DNA of 64,000 nucleotides from Treponema sp. (GCA_022510865.1 JAFLSQ010000001.1:1-64000); one strand, 5' to 3'; positions 18,821 through 31,028 are shown, counted from the first letter of the stretch. Notes: generated by a model from the sequence alone, not told the origin. Made by a program: numbers and translations.

Positions 18821-20155
18821 TTATAAACTTCGTGACCTGATTTTGCCCTTCTTCGTAAGACCATCGTGATGGTGCATCTTCAGAAGCGCCTCAACCTGGC
18901 TCATTGTGTCCAGATCCACACCAATCATAATGATGAGTGAGGTTCCGCCCATAAGCTGGCTTATTGACTGCGGAAATCCAAACAATTTCTGCACGATTGT
19001 CGGGATAATCGCAATAAGCGCAAGGAACAACGCACCAGGTAATATAAGCCTGTTTAATATTTTTGTCAGATATTCTTCTGTTTTATCTGTTCGCACACCC
19101 GGAATGGAGCCGCCGTTTTCACGGATGTTCTTTGCAATCTCTGTGGGGTTCAGTGTTACCTGTGTGTAGAAGTATGCAAAGAAGATAATAAGAACAACCA
19201 ACAATATATTGTACCATAAACCATTGGGAGTAAGAACCCGCGCGACCGAGCTTATCCATCTTGCGGAATTCTGACCCTGTGCAAATGTCTGAGCAACTGT
19301 CAGTGGCAACGTGAGGATAGAAGAAGCGAAGATGAGAGGGATTACGTTGGAAGAATTGACTTTGAACGGAATATATGTGCTCTGTCCGCCGTACATTTTT
19401 CTTCCCACCACGCGCTTTGCGTAGTGAACCGGAATCTTTCTCTGCCCGGACTCCTCATAAATCACCAAGGCAATGATTGCTATGAACATTATGACAACCA
19501 AGATGACAAATACAAGCTGAACCTCGCCAGTGCCCACTTTCTGAGCCAACTCAACGATGGCATTAGGCAAGCGAGCCACAATACCTGCAAAAATCATCAT
19601 GGAGACACCGTTTCCAATACCACGCGCTGTAATCTGATCACCGAGCCAAACGGTAATCATCGCTCCGGTTGTGACTGTCAGCATGAAAAGCGCCCGGAAA
19701 GCCGCTTTGTTCTCAAGGACAATACAACCAGGAATGCTGTTAGCATAAACAGACATACCCCAGGCCTGAATGATACAGACGACGATTGTTCCTACACGAG
19801 TGTACTGAGCAATCTTTCTTTGTCCGCCATCCTCCTGGGACAGTCTTTTTAGCGATGGGAAAATGATCACAGCAAGCTGCATAATAATCTGCATAGAAAT
19901 GAAGGGCATGACTCCCAGCATGAACACCGAGAAGTTTGAGAATGCCCCTCCAACGAAGAAGTCCATGTAACTAGCAAACGCATTGTTGTTCTGTGCAGCT
20001 AAATCGTCAAAGTATTTAATAAGCACGTTCGCATCAATTCCTGGAACTGTGAGCACACTTCCCAGACGGAAAACGGCCAGAATCAGGAATGTAAAGAACA
20101 AACGCTCCCTTATTTCTTTTACTTTAAACATATTTACAATTGGATTGCCTGCCAT
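18821..20155 (-). CDS. secY: Protein translocase subunit SecY
   Basis: Multi-TM; RLGSVLTVPGID, MPFISMQIIMQL, YFYTQVTLNPTEIAKNIRENGGSIPGVR. Confidence 0.97.
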   Translation of the reverse strand: MAGNPIVNMFKVKEIRERLFFTFLILAVFRLGSVLTVPGIDANVLIKYFDDLAAQNNNAFASYMDFFVGGAFSNFSVFMLGVMPFISMQIIMQLAVIIFPSLKRLSQEDGGQRKIAQYTRVGTIVVCIIQAWGMSVYANSIPGCIVLENKAAFRALFMLTVTTGAMITVWLGDQITARGIGNGVSMMIFAGIVARLPNAIVELAQKVGTGEVQLVFVILVVIMFIAIIALVIYEESGQRKIPVHYAKRVVGRKMYGGQSTYIPFKVNSSNVIPLIFASSILTLPLTVAQTFAQGQNSARWISSVARVLTPNGLWYNILLVVLIIFFAYFYTQVTLNPTEIAKNIRENGGSIPGVRTDKTEEYLTKILNRLILPGALFLALIAIIPTIVQKLFGFPQSISQLMGGTSLIIMIGVDLDTMSQVEALLKMHHHDGLTKKGKIRSRSL

Positions 20156-20168
20156 GTTCTACTCCGCC

Positions 20169-20639
20169 CTACTCTGCTTTCTCTGACGTTTTTACAGTTC
20201 CGCCGGCTTTTTCAATCTTGGCTTTGGCAGATTCAGAAACCTTGTTCACATCAACAGTCAGTTTCTTTGTAATCTCACCATCACCAAGGATTTTCACAAG
20301 CACATCGGCTTTCTTAGAGATGAAGCCTTTTGCGGCAAGCGACGCTCTGTCAACGGTATCGCCATCATTGAATTTTGTCTCAAGCTGGCTCACGTTCACG
20401 CAAACATACTCTTTCTTAAAAGGATAGTTTGAGAATCCCCGTCTTGCAATGCGCCTGTAAAGAGGCATCTGACCTCCCTCAAATCCAACATAAGGAACTG
20501 AGCTTCCAGTGCGTGACTGCTGACCTTTATTACCCTTGCCGGCTGTCGTGCCCAATCCAGAAGATGAGCCGCGTCCGACACGCTTCGGTTTTTTATTAGC
20601 ACCCCGAGGAGCACTCAGAATCGGATTGTACTCTGCCAT
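20169..20639 (-). CDS. rplO: 50S ribosomal protein L15
   Basis: RVGRGSSSGLGTTAGKGNKGQQSRTG; start trimmed to MAEYNPI. Confidence 0.95.
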   Translation of the reverse strand: MAEYNPILSAPRGANKKPKRVGRGSSSGLGTTAGKGNKGQQSRTGSSVPYVGFEGGQMPLYRRIARRGFSNYPFKKEYVCVNVSQLETKFNDGDTVDRASLAAKGFISKKADVLVKILGDGEITKKLTVDVNKVSESAKAKIEKAGGTVKTSEKAE

Positions 20640-20640
20640 T

Positions 20641-20829
20641 TTAAATCTCCTCAACTTTTACCAAATGAGCGACCGCCGCAACCATTCCGCGAACAGACTC
20701 GTTGTCCGGAAGGATATTGGAAGAAGAAATCTTCCCAAGTCCCAGACTTCTGACTGTCGCGACCTTGGCCGGCTTCTGTCCGATTACACTTCTAATTAAC
20801 GTAACTTTCAACTGTTTTGTCTTAGCCAT
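20641..20829 (-). CDS. rpmD: 50S ribosomal protein L30
   Basis: LKVTLIRSVIGQKPAKVATVRSLGLGKISSSNILPDNESVRGMV. Confidence 0.93.
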   Translation of the reverse strand: MAKTKQLKVTLIRSVIGQKPAKVATVRSLGLGKISSSNILPDNESVRGMVAAVAHLVKVEEI

Positions 20830-20831
20830 CA

Positions 20832-21347
20832 TTAACCCCACAATTCATCCAGAGTTTTACCTCTGTTGGCGGCAACTTTCTTTGCGTCCATAAGCTTTGA
20901 GATTGCATCGAACGTCGCACGAACAACGTTGATTGCGGAGTTAGACCCCAAAGACTTGGACTGAACGTTTGTTGCGCCCGCCGCATCCATAATCGCACGA
21001 ACTGTACCACCGGCAATAATACCAGTACCGGAACAAGCCGGCTTAAGGAGCACTTCCGAGCTCTTGTATTTACCGATTATCTCATGCGGCAATGTACCGT
21101 TTTTCATCGGAACGACCACAAGATTTCTCTTTGCGCGATCAATACTTTTTTTGATAGCCTCAGACACATCGTTGGCTTTGCCAAGTCCATATCCAACGCG
21201 CCCTTTTCCATCACCCACAACTGTAAGCGCAGAGAAAGACATTCGGCGTCCGCCCTTCACAGTCTTGCATGTCCTGTTAAGCGTAACGAGCTTCTCAACA
21301 AACTCTTTCTCTCTTGGCTCTTTATCAAAGTTTTTCTGATGTTCCAT
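20832..21347 (-). CDS. rpsE: 30S ribosomal protein S5
   Basis: RTCKTVKGGRRMSFSALTVVGDGKGRVGYGLGKA. Confidence 0.97.
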   Translation of the reverse strand: MEHQKNFDKEPREKEFVEKLVTLNRTCKTVKGGRRMSFSALTVVGDGKGRVGYGLGKANDVSEAIKKSIDRAKRNLVVVPMKNGTLPHEIIGKYKSSEVLLKPACSGTGIIAGGTVRAIMDAAGATNVQSKSLGSNSAINVVRATFDAISKLMDAKKVAANRGKTLDELWG

Positions 21348-21355
21348 AATAACTC

Positions 21356-21718
21356 CTAGAATTCGATACCAGCTTTACGGGCACCATCAGCGAAAGCTTT
21401 CACAACCCCATGGTACAAGTAACCATTTCTGTCAAAAACGACTTTGGCGATTTTTTTCTCCTTAAGTCGCTCTCCAAAAGCCTCACCAAGTTTTGCGGCA
21501 CCCTCCACAGTCGGACGGATTGTCGAAAACTCTTTTTCCAAAGTTGAGATTGAAGCTAAGGTTCTGCCCACAGTATCATCAACCACCTGAACCGAAAGAT
21601 TCCTGTTAGAACGAGTGATTGTCATCCTCGGTCTCTCAGGAGTTCCTGAAACAGTCTTTCTGATATGAATTTTTCTGTGCAGGCGTCTTCTGTCTTTATC
21701 GTTCATTTTTTTCAACAT
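21356..21718 (-). CDS. rplR: 50S ribosomal protein L18
   Basis: [38 protein letters not shown]. Confidence 0.95.
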   Translation of the reverse strand: MLKKMNDKDRRRLHRKIHIRKTVSGTPERPRMTITRSNRNLSVQVVDDTVGRTLASISTLEKEFSTIRPTVEGAAKLGEAFGERLKEKKIAKVVFDRNGYLYHGVVKAFADGARKAGIEF

Positions 21719-21729
21719 ATAGCTTCACC

Positions 21730-22269
21730 TTATTTAACACCAGTCTTACCGACTTTACGTCTGATAACTTCTGTCTCATAGCGAATTCCCTTTCCTTTAT
21801 ATGGCTCGGGTTTGCGCAACTTACGAATCTGAGAACTGAATTCTCCAACCAACTGCTTGTCGATGCCTGAAACTGTAAGCTTTCCGTCAGGAGTCGCAAC
21901 AACCGTAATTCCATCCGGAATGATTGCAATATAATCACTTGAGTAGCCCAAGTTCATCACAAGCTCTTTGCCTTTTACTTCCGCACGATAACCGACACCA
22001 GTGATTACGAGAGTCTTGGAAAATCCCTCTGAGACACCCTTAACCATGTTGTTGATGAGGCTTCTGTAAAGTCCGTGATAAGCGTTTGTCTGCTTAGCAT
22101 CGTCCTTTGCCGTAAGAATCACCTCTGATCCCTCAACCTTGATGTCAATCTCATTGTGATATGACTGCTTAAGCTCTCCTTTCGGACCTTTTACAGTCAC
22201 AACACCATCAGCGACCGTCACATTCACACCTGCCGGAACAGCGACAGGAAGTTTACCTACTTTAGACAT
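21730..22269 (-). CDS. rplF: 50S ribosomal protein L6
   Basis: [20 protein letters not shown]...[20 protein letters not shown]...[22 protein letters not shown]. Confidence 0.97.
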   Translation of the reverse strand: MSKVGKLPVAVPAGVNVTVADGVVTVKGPKGELKQSYHNEIDIKVEGSEVILTAKDDAKQTNAYHGLYRSLINNMVKGVSEGFSKTLVITGVGYRAEVKGKELVMNLGYSSDYIAIIPDGITVVATPDGKLTVSGIDKQLVGEFSSQIRKLRKPEPYKGKGIRYETEVIRRKVGKTGVK

Positions 22270-22284
22270 ACTTTCTGCCTCCTA

Positions 22285-22683
22285 TTACCAGATTGTGCAA
22301 ACCAATTCGCCGCCGACCATCTTTTCTTTTGCTTTCTTTCCGGTTGTGACACCAGCAGAAGTAGAAACGATGATTGTGCCGTAGCCGTTATAAACGCGCG
22401 GCAAATCTTTATAGCCAGAATATACACGGCGACCCGGTGTAGAAATCTTCTTGACACCATGAATTACCGGATTATTCTCATCATCATACTTCAAGAAAAT
22501 ACGAAGCGTGTTTTTTCCGTCTTCCTGAACTTTTTTGAAATTCTTGATGTATCCCTCTGTCTTCATAATCTTGACGATTTCAAGCTTGAGCTTTGAAGCG
22601 GGAACATCGACTTTCTCGTGGCGGGCCATAGCCGCATTACGAACCTTTGTGAGCATATCTGCTACTGGATCTGATGCACTCAT
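22285..22683 (-). CDS. rpsH: 30S ribosomal protein S8
   Basis: [42 protein letters not shown]. Confidence 0.97.
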   Translation of the reverse strand: MSASDPVADMLTKVRNAAMARHEKVDVPASKLKLEIVKIMKTEGYIKNFKKVQEDGKNTLRIFLKYDDENNPVIHGVKKISTPGRRVYSGYKDLPRVYNGYGTIIVSTSAGVTTGKKAKEKMVGGELVCTIW

Positions 22684-22692
22684 TTCTATCTC

Positions 22693-22878
22693 CTACCAAC
22701 TGGATTTTGTCACGCCAGGAAGCTGACCTTCACTTGCCAATTTGCGGAAGCAGATTCGACACATCTTGAACTTTCGCAAATATCCTCGTGGACGTCCGCA
22801 AATCTGACAGCGGTTATACTGTCTTGTCTCATATTTAGGTTTGCGGGCTGCTTTAATTATCATTGATTTCTTTGCCAT
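22693..22878 (-). CDS. rpsN: 30S ribosomal protein S14, type Z (zinc form)
   Basis: [38 protein letters not shown]. Confidence 0.96.
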   Translation of the reverse strand: MAKKSMIIKAARKPKYETRQYNRCQICGRPRGYLRKFKMCRICFRKLASEGQLPGVTKSSW

Positions 22879-22885
22879 ACTTCAC

Positions 22886-23437
22886 CTACTTGCGGAAAGG
22901 CATATTGAACTTAGTAAGAAGTGCCTTTGCCTCAGCGTCGGTTTGTGCACTTGTTACAAAAGTGATATTCATACCTGCAACTTTCACAATTTTGTCAAAG
23001 TCGATTTCCGGGAATATCAGCTGCTCAGTAACACCAACAGAGAAATTTCCGTGACCATCAAAACCAGTCGCCTTGATTCCGCGGAAATCCTTAATACGCG
23101 GGAATGCGATATTGATGAGCCTGTCAAGGAACTCATACATAATATCGCCGCGCAATGTCACCATTGCTCCTATCTCATTGCCCTCACGCAGCTTGAAGTT
23201 AGCGATACTCTTTTTTGCCTTTGTTTTAACAGCCTTCTGACCTGTAATCTGAGTTAAGTCAGCAACTGCGGCATCAAGGAGTTTCTTATTTGTGAGAGCT
23301 TCACCAACACCCATGCTTACAACAATCTTCTTAATTGCAGGAATCTGCATAGGAGTTGTGTAATTGAACTCTTTTGTAAGAGCCGGTGCGATTTCGTCTT
23401 TATAGACTTTCTTAAGCCGAGGTACGTAATTTTCCAT
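22886..23437 (-). CDS. rplE: 50S ribosomal protein L5
   Basis: [47 protein letters not shown]. Confidence 0.96.
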   Translation of the reverse strand: MENYVPRLKKVYKDEIAPALTKEFNYTTPMQIPAIKKIVVSMGVGEALTNKKLLDAAVADLTQITGQKAVKTKAKKSIANFKLREGNEIGAMVTLRGDIMYEFLDRLINIAFPRIKDFRGIKATGFDGHGNFSVGVTEQLIFPEIDFDKIVKVAGMNITFVTSAQTDAEAKALLTKFNMPFRK

Positions 23438-23754
23438 TACAGAACATCTCCACATTTACGGCAAACGCGAAGTTTCTTGTCGCCGTCGAATTTGTAACCG
23501 ATTCTTGTAGCACCGCATTTTTTGCACACGATAGCCACGTTTGAAACATTAAGAGGAGCCTCAATCTCGACAATACCGCCTTGATCCTGCTGACTCTTTT
23601 TTTTCATCGCTTTTTTGACAATGTTCACGCCAGATACAACAACAGCGTCCTTTTTATGAAGCACACTGATGATTTCTCCGCGCTTTCCTTTGTCCTTGCC
23701 GGCAATCACCTGCACATTGTCGCCCTTGCGGATTTTGAACTTCTTTCTTTCCAT
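23437..23754 (-). CDS. rplX: 50S ribosomal protein L24
   Basis: [27 protein letters not shown] (KOW). Confidence 0.95.
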   Translation of the reverse strand: MERKKFKIRKGDNVQVIAGKDKGKRGEIISVLHKKDAVVVSGVNIVKKAMKKKSQQDQGGIVEIEAPLNVSNVAIVCKKCGATRIGYKFDGDKKLRVCRKCGDVL

Positions 23755-23766
23755 TCCAACTTCTCC

Positions 23767-24135
23767 TTAAAGAACCTCTGGAGCAAGAGATACGATTTTC
23801 ATAAAGTCCATATCACGAAGCTCACGAGCCACAGGTCCGAAGATGCGCTTTCCTTTCGGATTCTTGTTGTCGTCAACAATAACGCAAGCGTTATCATCAA
23901 AACGAATGTAAGTTCCGTCCGGACGGCGGTATTCCTTTGCCTGGCGCACAATCACCGCTCTCTCAATCGTTCCTTTTTTGATTGTTGAGGTAGGGATTGC
24001 ATCCTTAATCGCAACAACCACAATGTCGCCGATACCGGCATATCTGCGGTGTGAGCCGCCGATAACCTTGATACACTGAGCAATTTTTGCTCCAGAGTTA
24101 TCAGCAACTTTCATACAAGTCTGCATCTGAATCAT
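23767..24135 (-). CDS. rplN: 50S ribosomal protein L14
   Basis: [37 protein letters not shown]. Confidence 0.97.
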   Translation of the reverse strand: MIQMQTCMKVADNSGAKIAQCIKVIGGSHRRYAGIGDIVVVAIKDAIPTSTIKKGTIERAVIVRQAKEYRRPDGTYIRFDDNACVIVDDNKNPKGKRIFGPVARELRDMDFMKIVSLAPEVL

Positions 24136-24153
24136 AATTCTTAACTCCTTCGC

Positions 24154-24429
24154 TTATCTCGCTCTCTCAACAATCTCTGCAAGACGCCAGCATTTGTGCT
24201 TGCTGAGCGGCCTGCATTCAACAATCCGAACTGTATCACCGATATGGGCATCATTATTCTCATCATGCGCCATATACTTCTTAGTTCTTGTAACATACTT
24301 CTTATAAAGCCTGTCCATCTTTTTCGTCGTGATTGTCACAACAACGGTTTTGTCCATCTTGTCGCTGGTGACAAGACCAACGAACGAACGCTTAGACGGC
24401 TTTGCAGTCTGAACAGTTTTCTCTTCCAC
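24154..24429 (-). CDS. rpsQ: 30S ribosomal protein S17
   Basis: [42 protein letters not shown]. Confidence 0.95.
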   Translation of the reverse strand: MEEKTVQTAKPSKRSFVGLVTSDKMDKTVVVTITTKKMDRLYKKYVTRTKKYMAHDENNDAHIGDTVRIVECRPLSKHKCWRLAEIVERAR

Positions 24430-24439
24430 GGTTCAGCTC

Positions 24440-24652
24440 CTATTTATTTTCTCCGGCAAGTTCTTTCTGCCGGATGAACGTATTCAGACGCGCGATTTCA
24501 CGGCGCATTGTACGTTTTTGCAGTGGGTTGTCTACATGAGAAATAACCATTTTGAAACGGAAATCCATGTACTCTCTTTTAAGCTCATCACGTTTTGCAA
24601 CTAGTTCTTTGTAAGACAGTTCTTTATCGTTCTTTTTCTTTGAATCAGCCAT
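24440..24652 (-). CDS. rpmC: 50S ribosomal protein L29
   Basis: Position plus LSYKELVAKRDELKREYMDFRFKMVISHVDNPLQKRTMRREIARLNT. Confidence 0.93.
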   Translation of the reverse strand: MADSKKKNDKELSYKELVAKRDELKREYMDFRFKMVISHVDNPLQKRTMRREIARLNTFIRQKELAGENK

Positions 24653-24662
24653 CTTATTCCTC

Positions 24663-25082
24663 CTAGTCCTGTGTCGGCTTATAGGCGATTTTTGTTTTTA
24701 CTGGCAGTTTGTGCCCCGCAAGCTCAAGCGCTCTGTGCGCAAGCTTGAGATCCACACCGTCAATCTCAAACAAAATCATACCGGGTTTGATAACGGCAGC
24801 CCAGTGATCCGGAGCACCTTTACCTTTACCCATTCGAACTTCTGCCGGTTTCTTTGTAATCGGCTTGTCCGGGAAAACGCGAATCCACACTTTTCCCTTT
24901 CGCTCAAGCTTACGATTGATAGCAACACGGGCAGCCTCAATCACACGTGCATCAAGCCATGTCGGCTCCATAGCAACAAGCGCAATCTGACCAAAGTCAA
25001 TATAATTGTCTCGCGTAGCGTTGCCTTTCTCATGGCCACGCTGAACCTTACGGTGAATTACTCTTTTTGGACTAAGTGGCAT
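24663..25082 (-). CDS. rplP: 50S ribosomal protein L16
   Basis: [14 protein letters not shown]...[27 protein letters not shown]...[27 protein letters not shown]. Confidence 0.97.
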   Translation of the reverse strand: MPLSPKRVIHRKVQRGHEKGNATRDNYIDFGQIALVAMEPTWLDARVIEAARVAINRKLERKGKVWIRVFPDKPITKKPAEVRMGKGKGAPDHWAAVIKPGMILFEIDGVDLKLAHRALELAGHKLPVKTKIAYKPTQD

Positions 25083-25085
25083 TTT

Positions 25086-25835
25086 CTAACTCCTTGCCTT
25101 TCTAGCAGGTTCAGACCCCTCAGCCTTATCCTGTGAAGTACCCTGACGTGCAGGCCGTCTCGGTTTTTTCACAAGCTGACCAGCATCCTCATTATTATCA
25201 ACGCCATAATTCATGCCGTTGTACACCCACACCTTAATACCGATTTTTCCGTATGTAGTCAAAGCCTCATAAGTTCCATAATCGATATCAGCCCGGAATG
25301 TATGAAGAGGCACCCGACCTTCCTTGTGCTCTTCTGTGCGGCTCATATCTGCGCCACCAAGACGACCACTGAGGCGAACCTTTACACCCTGTGCACCGGC
25401 GCGCATCGCATTGCTCACCGCCTGCTTCATAGCCTTGCGGAATGAGCCACGGCCAACAAGCTGCCGCCCGATGTTCTGCGCAATCAGACTAGCGTTCAAA
25501 TCAGCTCTCTTAATCTCTTTTATCTTAATCTGAACTTTCTTTGTCAGCTGTTTCTGAATGTCAGCGGTAATCTTTTCGATTGACGCGCCTTTCACGCCGA
25601 TAATCACACCTGGCCGGGCAGTATGAATGACGATTGTGACACGCTGTGGATGGCGCACAATCTCAATCTCTGCTATATCGGCATTCTTGCATTCCGGAAG
25701 CTCAGAAATCATCTTTCTGATTTTGATGTCTTCAAGAACCAGATCCGCATACTCACGCGGGTCTGCATACCAGCGTGACTGCCATGTTTTGTTCACGCCT
25801 AAGCGCAAACCAATCGGATTAACTTTCTGTCCCAC
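25086..25835 (-). CDS. rpsC: 30S ribosomal protein S3
   Basis: [24 protein letters not shown] (GTG start at 25835); KH domain [16 protein letters not shown]. Confidence 0.96.
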   Translation of the reverse strand: MGQKVNPIGLRLGVNKTWQSRWYADPREYADLVLEDIKIRKMISELPECKNADIAEIEIVRHPQRVTIVIHTARPGVIIGVKGASIEKITADIQKQLTKKVQIKIKEIKRADLNASLIAQNIGRQLVGRGSFRKAMKQAVSNAMRAGAQGVKVRLSGRLGGADMSRTEEHKEGRVPLHTFRADIDYGTYEALTTYGKIGIKVWVYNGMNYGVDNNEDAGQLVKKPRRPARQGTSQDKAEGSEPARKARS

Positions 25836-25836
25836 T

Positions 25837-26193
25837 TTATTCCCCCGCCTTCTCGTCAACGATGACGGTAATATGACACATACGCTTCACAAGCTGGTCT
25901 GCACGGCCACGCGCACGGAACCAAACTCTTTTCAGTCTTGGACCTTCGTCAATCCTGATTTCCTTGACGTACAGCATATCCTCATCCAGCTTGCTGTTGG
26001 CATACAGAGCGTTTGCCGCGGCTGACTTCAAAGTTGAGCTGATCAACCTTGCGCCTTTCTGCGGCATATTTGCCAGAATAGCCACCGCTTCAGTATAGGA
26101 CTTCTGATTGATTACGCGAGCAACCGGACGAACCTTTGTTGGTGACGCAATCAGGAATTTTGTAGTGGCTACATAACCTTTTTTCTCAGCCAT
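25837..26193 (-). CDS. rplV: 50S ribosomal protein L22
   Basis: [52 protein letters not shown]. Confidence 0.95.
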   Translation of the reverse strand: MAEKKGYVATTKFLIASPTKVRPVARVINQKSYTEAVAILANMPQKGARLISSTLKSAAANALYANSKLDEDMLYVKEIRIDEGPRLKRVWFRARGRADQLVKRMCHITVIVDEKAGE

Positions 26194-26207
26194 AATATCC
26201 ACCTGCA

Positions 26208-26492
26208 TTATTTGCCTTTTCCGGCAGTTTTATCTGAACCACCATGGCCATGATATGTACGAGTCGGAGCGAATTCGCCGAGTTTGTGACCGACGAGGTT
26301 CTCTGTAATGTACACAGGAATCCATGATTTACCGTTATACACAGAGATAGTGTTTCCGACCATCTCCGGGATTATTGTTGAGCAGCGAGAATATGTTTTA
26401 ATCATCTTCTTGTCTGCCTCTTTGTTCATTGCCTGAACCTTTTTGTAAAGCGATTTCTCTACAAAAGGTCCTTTTTTAACAGATCTTGACAC
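26208..26492 (-). CDS. rpsS: 30S ribosomal protein S19
   Basis: [19 protein letters not shown]...[47 protein letters not shown]. Confidence 0.97.
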   Translation of the reverse strand: MSRSVKKGPFVEKSLYKKVQAMNKEADKKMIKTYSRCSTIIPEMVGNTISVYNGKSWIPVYITENLVGHKLGEFAPTRTYHGHGGSDKTAGKGK

Positions 26493-26509
26493 GATTATCT
26501 CCTCTGCAA

Positions 26510-27337
26510 CTATTTCTTCTTACGACGGCTAACAATAAACTTGCTAGAAGTCTTTCTTTTGTTGCGTGTCTGGTAACCTTTACAAGGCTGTCCCCACGGA
26601 GTGACAGGGTTGCGACCCTTACCAGCACCTTCACCACCACCAAGCGGATGATCAACAGGGTTCATAGCCATACCGCGAACTGTCGGACGAACGCCCATCC
26701 AGCGTCTATGACCTGCCTTACCAAGCTTAACGTTCATGTGCTCCTCATTTCCCACAACACCGATTGTAGCGTAGCACTTTCCGTTAATCTTTCTCATTTC
26801 ACTTGAAGGTAAGCGAACGATAACATAATCACCTTCGCGACCTGTAATCATTGCGCTCGCACCAGCGGAGCGAACAAGCTGACCGCCCTGCCCCAATGTA
26901 AGCTCAATGTTATGAACAGTGAAACCAACTGGAATTGCGTTCAAAGGAAGCGCATTTCCAACTGTCGGAGCCGCAGTATCGCCGGACATAATTTTCTGTC
27001 CCACCTGCAACCCCTTAGGAGCGATGATATAACGTTTATCACCGTCCGCATAAAAAACCAAAGCGATGTTCGCACTCCTGTTCGGATCATACTCGATGGT
27101 CTTTACAGTTCCAGGAATGCCGTGCTTATCACGCTTAAAATCTATATCACGATAGCGTCTCTTGTGTCCGCCACCTTTGTGACGCACAGAAATCCGGCCG
27201 CCAGCACCGCGTCCGGCATGAGATTTGCGACCTGACACCAAAGTTTTCTCGGGTCTATCGGTTGTCAGTTCATCGCGACGCAAGTCTACACGTCCGCGTG
27301 TACCTGCTGTTATTGGCTTATATACTTTCAGAGCCAT
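26510..27337 (-). CDS. rplB: 50S ribosomal protein L2
   Basis: [51 protein letters not shown]. Confidence 0.98.
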   Translation of the reverse strand: MALKVYKPITAGTRGRVDLRRDELTTDRPEKTLVSGRKSHAGRGAGGRISVRHKGGGHKRRYRDIDFKRDKHGIPGTVKTIEYDPNRSANIALVFYADGDKRYIIAPKGLQVGQKIMSGDTAAPTVGNALPLNAIPVGFTVHNIELTLGQGGQLVRSAGASAMITGREGDYVIVRLPSSEMRKINGKCYATIGVVGNEEHMNVKLGKAGHRRWMGVRPTVRGMAMNPVDHPLGGGEGAGKGRNPVTPWGQPCKGYQTRNKRKTSSKFIVSRRKKK

Positions 27338-27364
27338 TTTCTATCCCCTTAATCTCTACCAGTC

Positions 27365-27649
27365 TCAGACACCTTCAAAGGCTGCGATTGTCTCGCCTTC
27401 GGCGATGCGCACAATAGCCTTTTTATAAGATGCCGTGCGACCGGGTCTACCACGAAGTCGTTTCACTTTGCCAAGCACGTTAACCGTCGTGCAACCAATC
27501 ACTTTTACCTTAAACAGGCGTGTCACCGCCTCTTTAATCTGAGTTTTTGTCGCATCCGGATGAACAACAAACACGTATTTGTTCTGCTCGCGCAACATAT
27601 TGGCCTTTTCCGAAACAACAGGCTTAATAAGAATATCTTCGTAATTCAT
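27365..27649 (-). CDS. rplW: 50S ribosomal protein L23
   Basis: DILIKPVVSEKANMLREQNKYVFVVHPDATKTQIKEAVTRLFKVKV. Confidence 0.95.
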   Translation of the reverse strand: MNYEDILIKPVVSEKANMLREQNKYVFVVHPDATKTQIKEAVTRLFKVKVIGCTTVNVLGKVKRLRGRPGRTASYKKAIVRIAEGETIAAFEGV

Positions 27650-28287
27650 TATTTAGCCTCCTTATTTTCTGCATAAAAATCCGACAGATTTTTTGCCGCA
27701 GTCTCAAGAACAATTACCTTGCGTCCATAAAACAAGTCATGGGCATTAAGACGATTGTACGACAGGAAAGTCAGGTTAGGAATATTCCTAGCCGCCTGCT
27801 TGATTTTCGCATCATCATCTTTCAAGATAAGGACAGTCCTCTCACCTTTTACAAAATTATTGAGGATTGCCACCAAGTCCTTTGTTTTACCGCTCTCAAC
27901 AGTAAAATCCTCTACGACAGTAAGCCTGTCACCCTGAGCGTGAAGGCTCAGAATTGTTTTCATGGCAAGTCGCTTTTCCTTTTTAGGAATGTAGTAACTG
28001 AAATCCCTGGGTTTCGGTCCGAAAATCGTACCACCACCTACCATAATCGGGGACTTCTTATCACCACGACGCGCATTACCGGTACCCTTCTGTTTGTACG
28101 GCTTAGCATTTGAGCCGTGCACTTCCGCACGAGTCTTTGTGCAGGCAGTACCAACACGCTTATTCGCCAATTCATTTGTTATTGCGTAATAAATTACAGC
28201 ATCATTTGCTGGAAGACCGAATACTTTATCATCAAGATTTATAGTACGCAGCTCTTTTCCGGATGTTGAATACACTTTCTTTTCCAT
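27649..28287 (-). CDS. rplD: 50S ribosomal protein L4
   Basis: RTRAEVHGSNAKPYKQKGTGNARRGDKKSPIMVGGGTIFGPKPRDFSYYIPKK. Confidence 0.96.
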   Translation of the reverse strand: MEKKVYSTSGKELRTINLDDKVFGLPANDAVIYYAITNELANKRVGTACTKTRAEVHGSNAKPYKQKGTGNARRGDKKSPIMVGGGTIFGPKPRDFSYYIPKKEKRLAMKTILSLHAQGDRLTVVEDFTVESGKTKDLVAILNNFVKGERTVLILKDDDAKIKQAARNIPNLTFLSYNRLNAHDLFYGRKVIVLETAAKNLSDFYAENKEAK

Positions 28288-28301
28288 ATCCTATCTCCTG
28301 A

Positions 28302-28922
28302 TTACTTCTTTACTGCGGACTTAACGATGAGAGTACAGTTCTTGTTTCCAGGAACGGCACCACAAACCATGATTACTTTAAGTTCCGGGTCAACCTTAAC
28401 GATTTTCAAGTTCTGAATTGTGACGCGCTTGAAACCCATGTGACCTGGGAGCTTAATGTTCTTAAAACTGTGTCCTGGTGTCGTACATGCTCCTGTACCA
28501 CCCGGCTCACGATGGAATTTTGAACCATGAGTAGCGCGGCCACCATGAAATCCCCATCTTTTCATAACGCCCTGAAATCCTTTACCTTTTGATGTGGCAG
28601 TTACGTCCAAGAAACGAGTGCCATCAAAAAGCTCAAGGCCAATGACATCTCCAATGTTCACGTCTTTCTCAAAGTTTCTGAATTCCTTCAGATGACGTTT
28701 TGGAGAAACATTCTCGGGAAACTGTCCGGCATAGGGCTTGTTCACTCTGGACGGTTTCATGTCATCCAGACCAAGCACAACCGCATCATAACCGCAGTTT
28801 TCCTTAGTTTTTTTAGCAACGACCACATTAGGCTCGACCTGGATTACGGTTACTGGTGTCAGATTTCCGCTTTCGTCGAATATCTGTGTCATGCCAACTT
28901 TTTTTGCAATCAGACCTTTCAT
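28302..28922 (-). CDS. rplC: 50S ribosomal protein L3
   Basis: MKGLIAKKVGMTQIFDESGNLTPVTVIQVEPN...KGFQGVMKRWGFHGGRATHGSKFHREPGG. Confidence 0.97.
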   Translation of the reverse strand: MKGLIAKKVGMTQIFDESGNLTPVTVIQVEPNVVVAKKTKENCGYDAVVLGLDDMKPSRVNKPYAGQFPENVSPKRHLKEFRNFEKDVNIGDVIGLELFDGTRFLDVTATSKGKGFQGVMKRWGFHGGRATHGSKFHREPGGTGACTTPGHSFKNIKLPGHMGFKRVTIQNLKIVKVDPELKVIMVCGAVPGNKNCTLIVKSAVKK

Positions 28923-29030
28923 TCTGATATCTCCTTTCAGGATTCTGCGACTCAACGTTCGCAAAACTCCTATATTTTTCAGGCCGCCATCCCAAATCCA
29001 GAGGGACCGTACCCATTATTTCCGCAGAAA

Positions 29031-29339
29031 TTACTGTGTAATAACTACGTCCACACCGGCAGGAAGCTCAAGCTTCATCAGTGAATCCATAACATCCTGT
29101 GAAGGATTGATTATGTCGATAAGGCGTTTGTGAGTGCGCATCTCAAACTGCTCACGAGACTTTTTGTTTACGTGAGGTGAACGCAACACTGTCACCTTGT
29201 TGATTCTTGTAGGAAGAGGGACAGGACCAGAAACCTTCGCTCCCGCCTTCTGTACAGTCTGCACGATGGCTTTAGCACTCTGATCGATCAGTTCAACATC
29301 AAAAGCACGAAGTCGAACACGAATCTTTCCATTAGCCAT
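29031..29339 (-). CDS. rpsJ: 30S ribosomal protein S10
   Basis: [72 protein letters not shown]. Confidence 0.97.
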   Translation of the reverse strand: MANGKIRVRLRAFDVELIDQSAKAIVQTVQKAGAKVSGPVPLPTRINKVTVLRSPHVNKKSREQFEMRTHKRLIDIINPSQDVMDSLMKLELPAGVDVVITQ

Positions 29340-29405
29340 TTAATTTACTCCTTTTCACAACAAAAGGACTGATGAGAAATCAGCCCCTTTGTTTGAAAAA
29401 ATTAA

Positions 29406-30593
29406 CTATTCAATGATTTTTACAACCTGTCCGGAAGCGATTGTGTGACCGCCCTCGCGGATAGCAAGCTTAAGTCCCTCATCCATAGCGATTGGGTGGA
29501 TAAGCTCACCGACAACTTTCACGTTGTCGCCCGGCTTCACCATGTCTGTGCCAGCAGGAAGCTCGATTGTACCGGTAATATCTGTAGTTCTGAAGTAGAA
29601 CTGCGGACGATATCCAGAGAAGAACGGAGAGTGACGTCCGCCCTCTTCCTTTGAAAGAACGTAAATCTGAGCCTCGAATTTTGTGTGAGGTGTGATTGAT
29701 TTCGGCGCGGCAAGAACCTGTCCGCGAACAACGTCTTTCTTCTCAATACCGCGAAGAAGGATACCAACGTTATCACCAGCCATACCCTGATCAAGAGTTT
29801 TCTGGAACATCTCGATGCCAGTTACGGTTGTGTCAGCAGTCGGGCGGATTCCAACAATCTGGACAGCATCGTTCATATTAACGACACCGCGCTCAATCTT
29901 TCCTGTTACTACAGTACCGCGGCCAGAAATTGTGAAGATGTCCTCAATCGGCATAAGGAACGGCTTGTCAGCATCGCGAACCGGATCATCAAACCATGTG
30001 TCCATAGCGGTGAGAAGCTCCTCGATGCAAGCAGTGTTCTCCGGAGTGGGGTCGTTCAGAGCTTTGAAAGCAGAACCTTTGATAATCGGAGTATTCTCAT
30101 CGAAGCCATACTCTTTGAGAGTGTCCTTGATTTCCTCCTCAACGAGCATCAGCATCTCCTCATCGCCGTCAAGCATATCAACTTTGTTAAGGAATACGAT
30201 AATCTTGGGAACGCCTACCTGACGGGCAAGGAGCAAGTGCTCGCGTGTCTGAGGCATAACTGAATCCGGAGCAGAAACAACAAGGATAGAACCATCCATC
30301 TGAGCCGCACCAGTAATCATGTTCTTGATGTAGTCAGCGTGACCCGGACAGTCGATGTGAGCGTAGTGCCTCTTGTCTGACTGATACTCCAAATGACGAG
30401 TATTGATTGTAATACCGCGCTCCTTCTCCTCCGGCGCGTTGTCGATTTCGTCATATTTGAGCGCCTTATCACCATACTTGCTCGCGCAATATGACGTGAT
30501 AGCAGCTGAAAGTGTAGTCTTACCATGATCTACGTGACCGATGGTACCAACGTTCATGTGAGGTTTAGTTCTAACGAACTTCTCCTTTGCCAT
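29406..30593 (-). CDS. tuf: Elongation factor Tu
   Basis: [28 protein letters not shown]...[21 protein letters not shown]. Confidence 0.98.
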   Translation of the reverse strand: MAKEKFVRTKPHMNVGTIGHVDHGKTTLSAAITSYCASKYGDKALKYDEIDNAPEEKERGITINTRHLEYQSDKRHYAHIDCPGHADYIKNMITGAAQMDGSILVVSAPDSVMPQTREHLLLARQVGVPKIIVFLNKVDMLDGDEEMLMLVEEEIKDTLKEYGFDENTPIIKGSAFKALNDPTPENTACIEELLTAMDTWFDDPVRDADKPFLMPIEDIFTISGRGTVVTGKIERGVVNMNDAVQIVGIRPTADTTVTGIEMFQKTLDQGMAGDNVGILLRGIEKKDVVRGQVLAAPKSITPHTKFEAQIYVLSKEEGGRHSPFFSGYRPQFYFRTTDITGTIELPAGTDMVKPGDNVKVVGELIHPIAMDEGLKLAIREGGHTIASGQVVKIIE

Positions 30594-31028
30594 GTTCTTC
30601 TCCTTGCCGGAACATTTTTCATCCGGCACTGTTATTTTTATGTGTTGCACTTTAAGCCAGAATGAAATGCGCCTTGACTAAGACGCTCTCATTCGCAGAC
30701 ACACTATTCAATAATTGATGATAATGAGGATTTGAAACGGATTAGAAGCCTTTATTCGCTGCGCACCATATTTTCGGAGCGCACAACCCGATTCCACCAA
30801 TCATTATCCTGATTCAGACAACTGGTCTGGATTTTTCGAGCATGGTCTTAAAAAGAAAGACCGGCAGAAACCCAAAAATCAGTTGTATATAATTAACGCC
30901 AACGACGATAATTAACCAAAAATTGAGCCGTGTTTCCTGAAAGCCCGAAGGCTGACTTTACGGAACACCAGATTTTCATCTGTCTGACTCTCAAAGAACC
31001 GCCTGCCGACTGACCGACAAGCCCTATC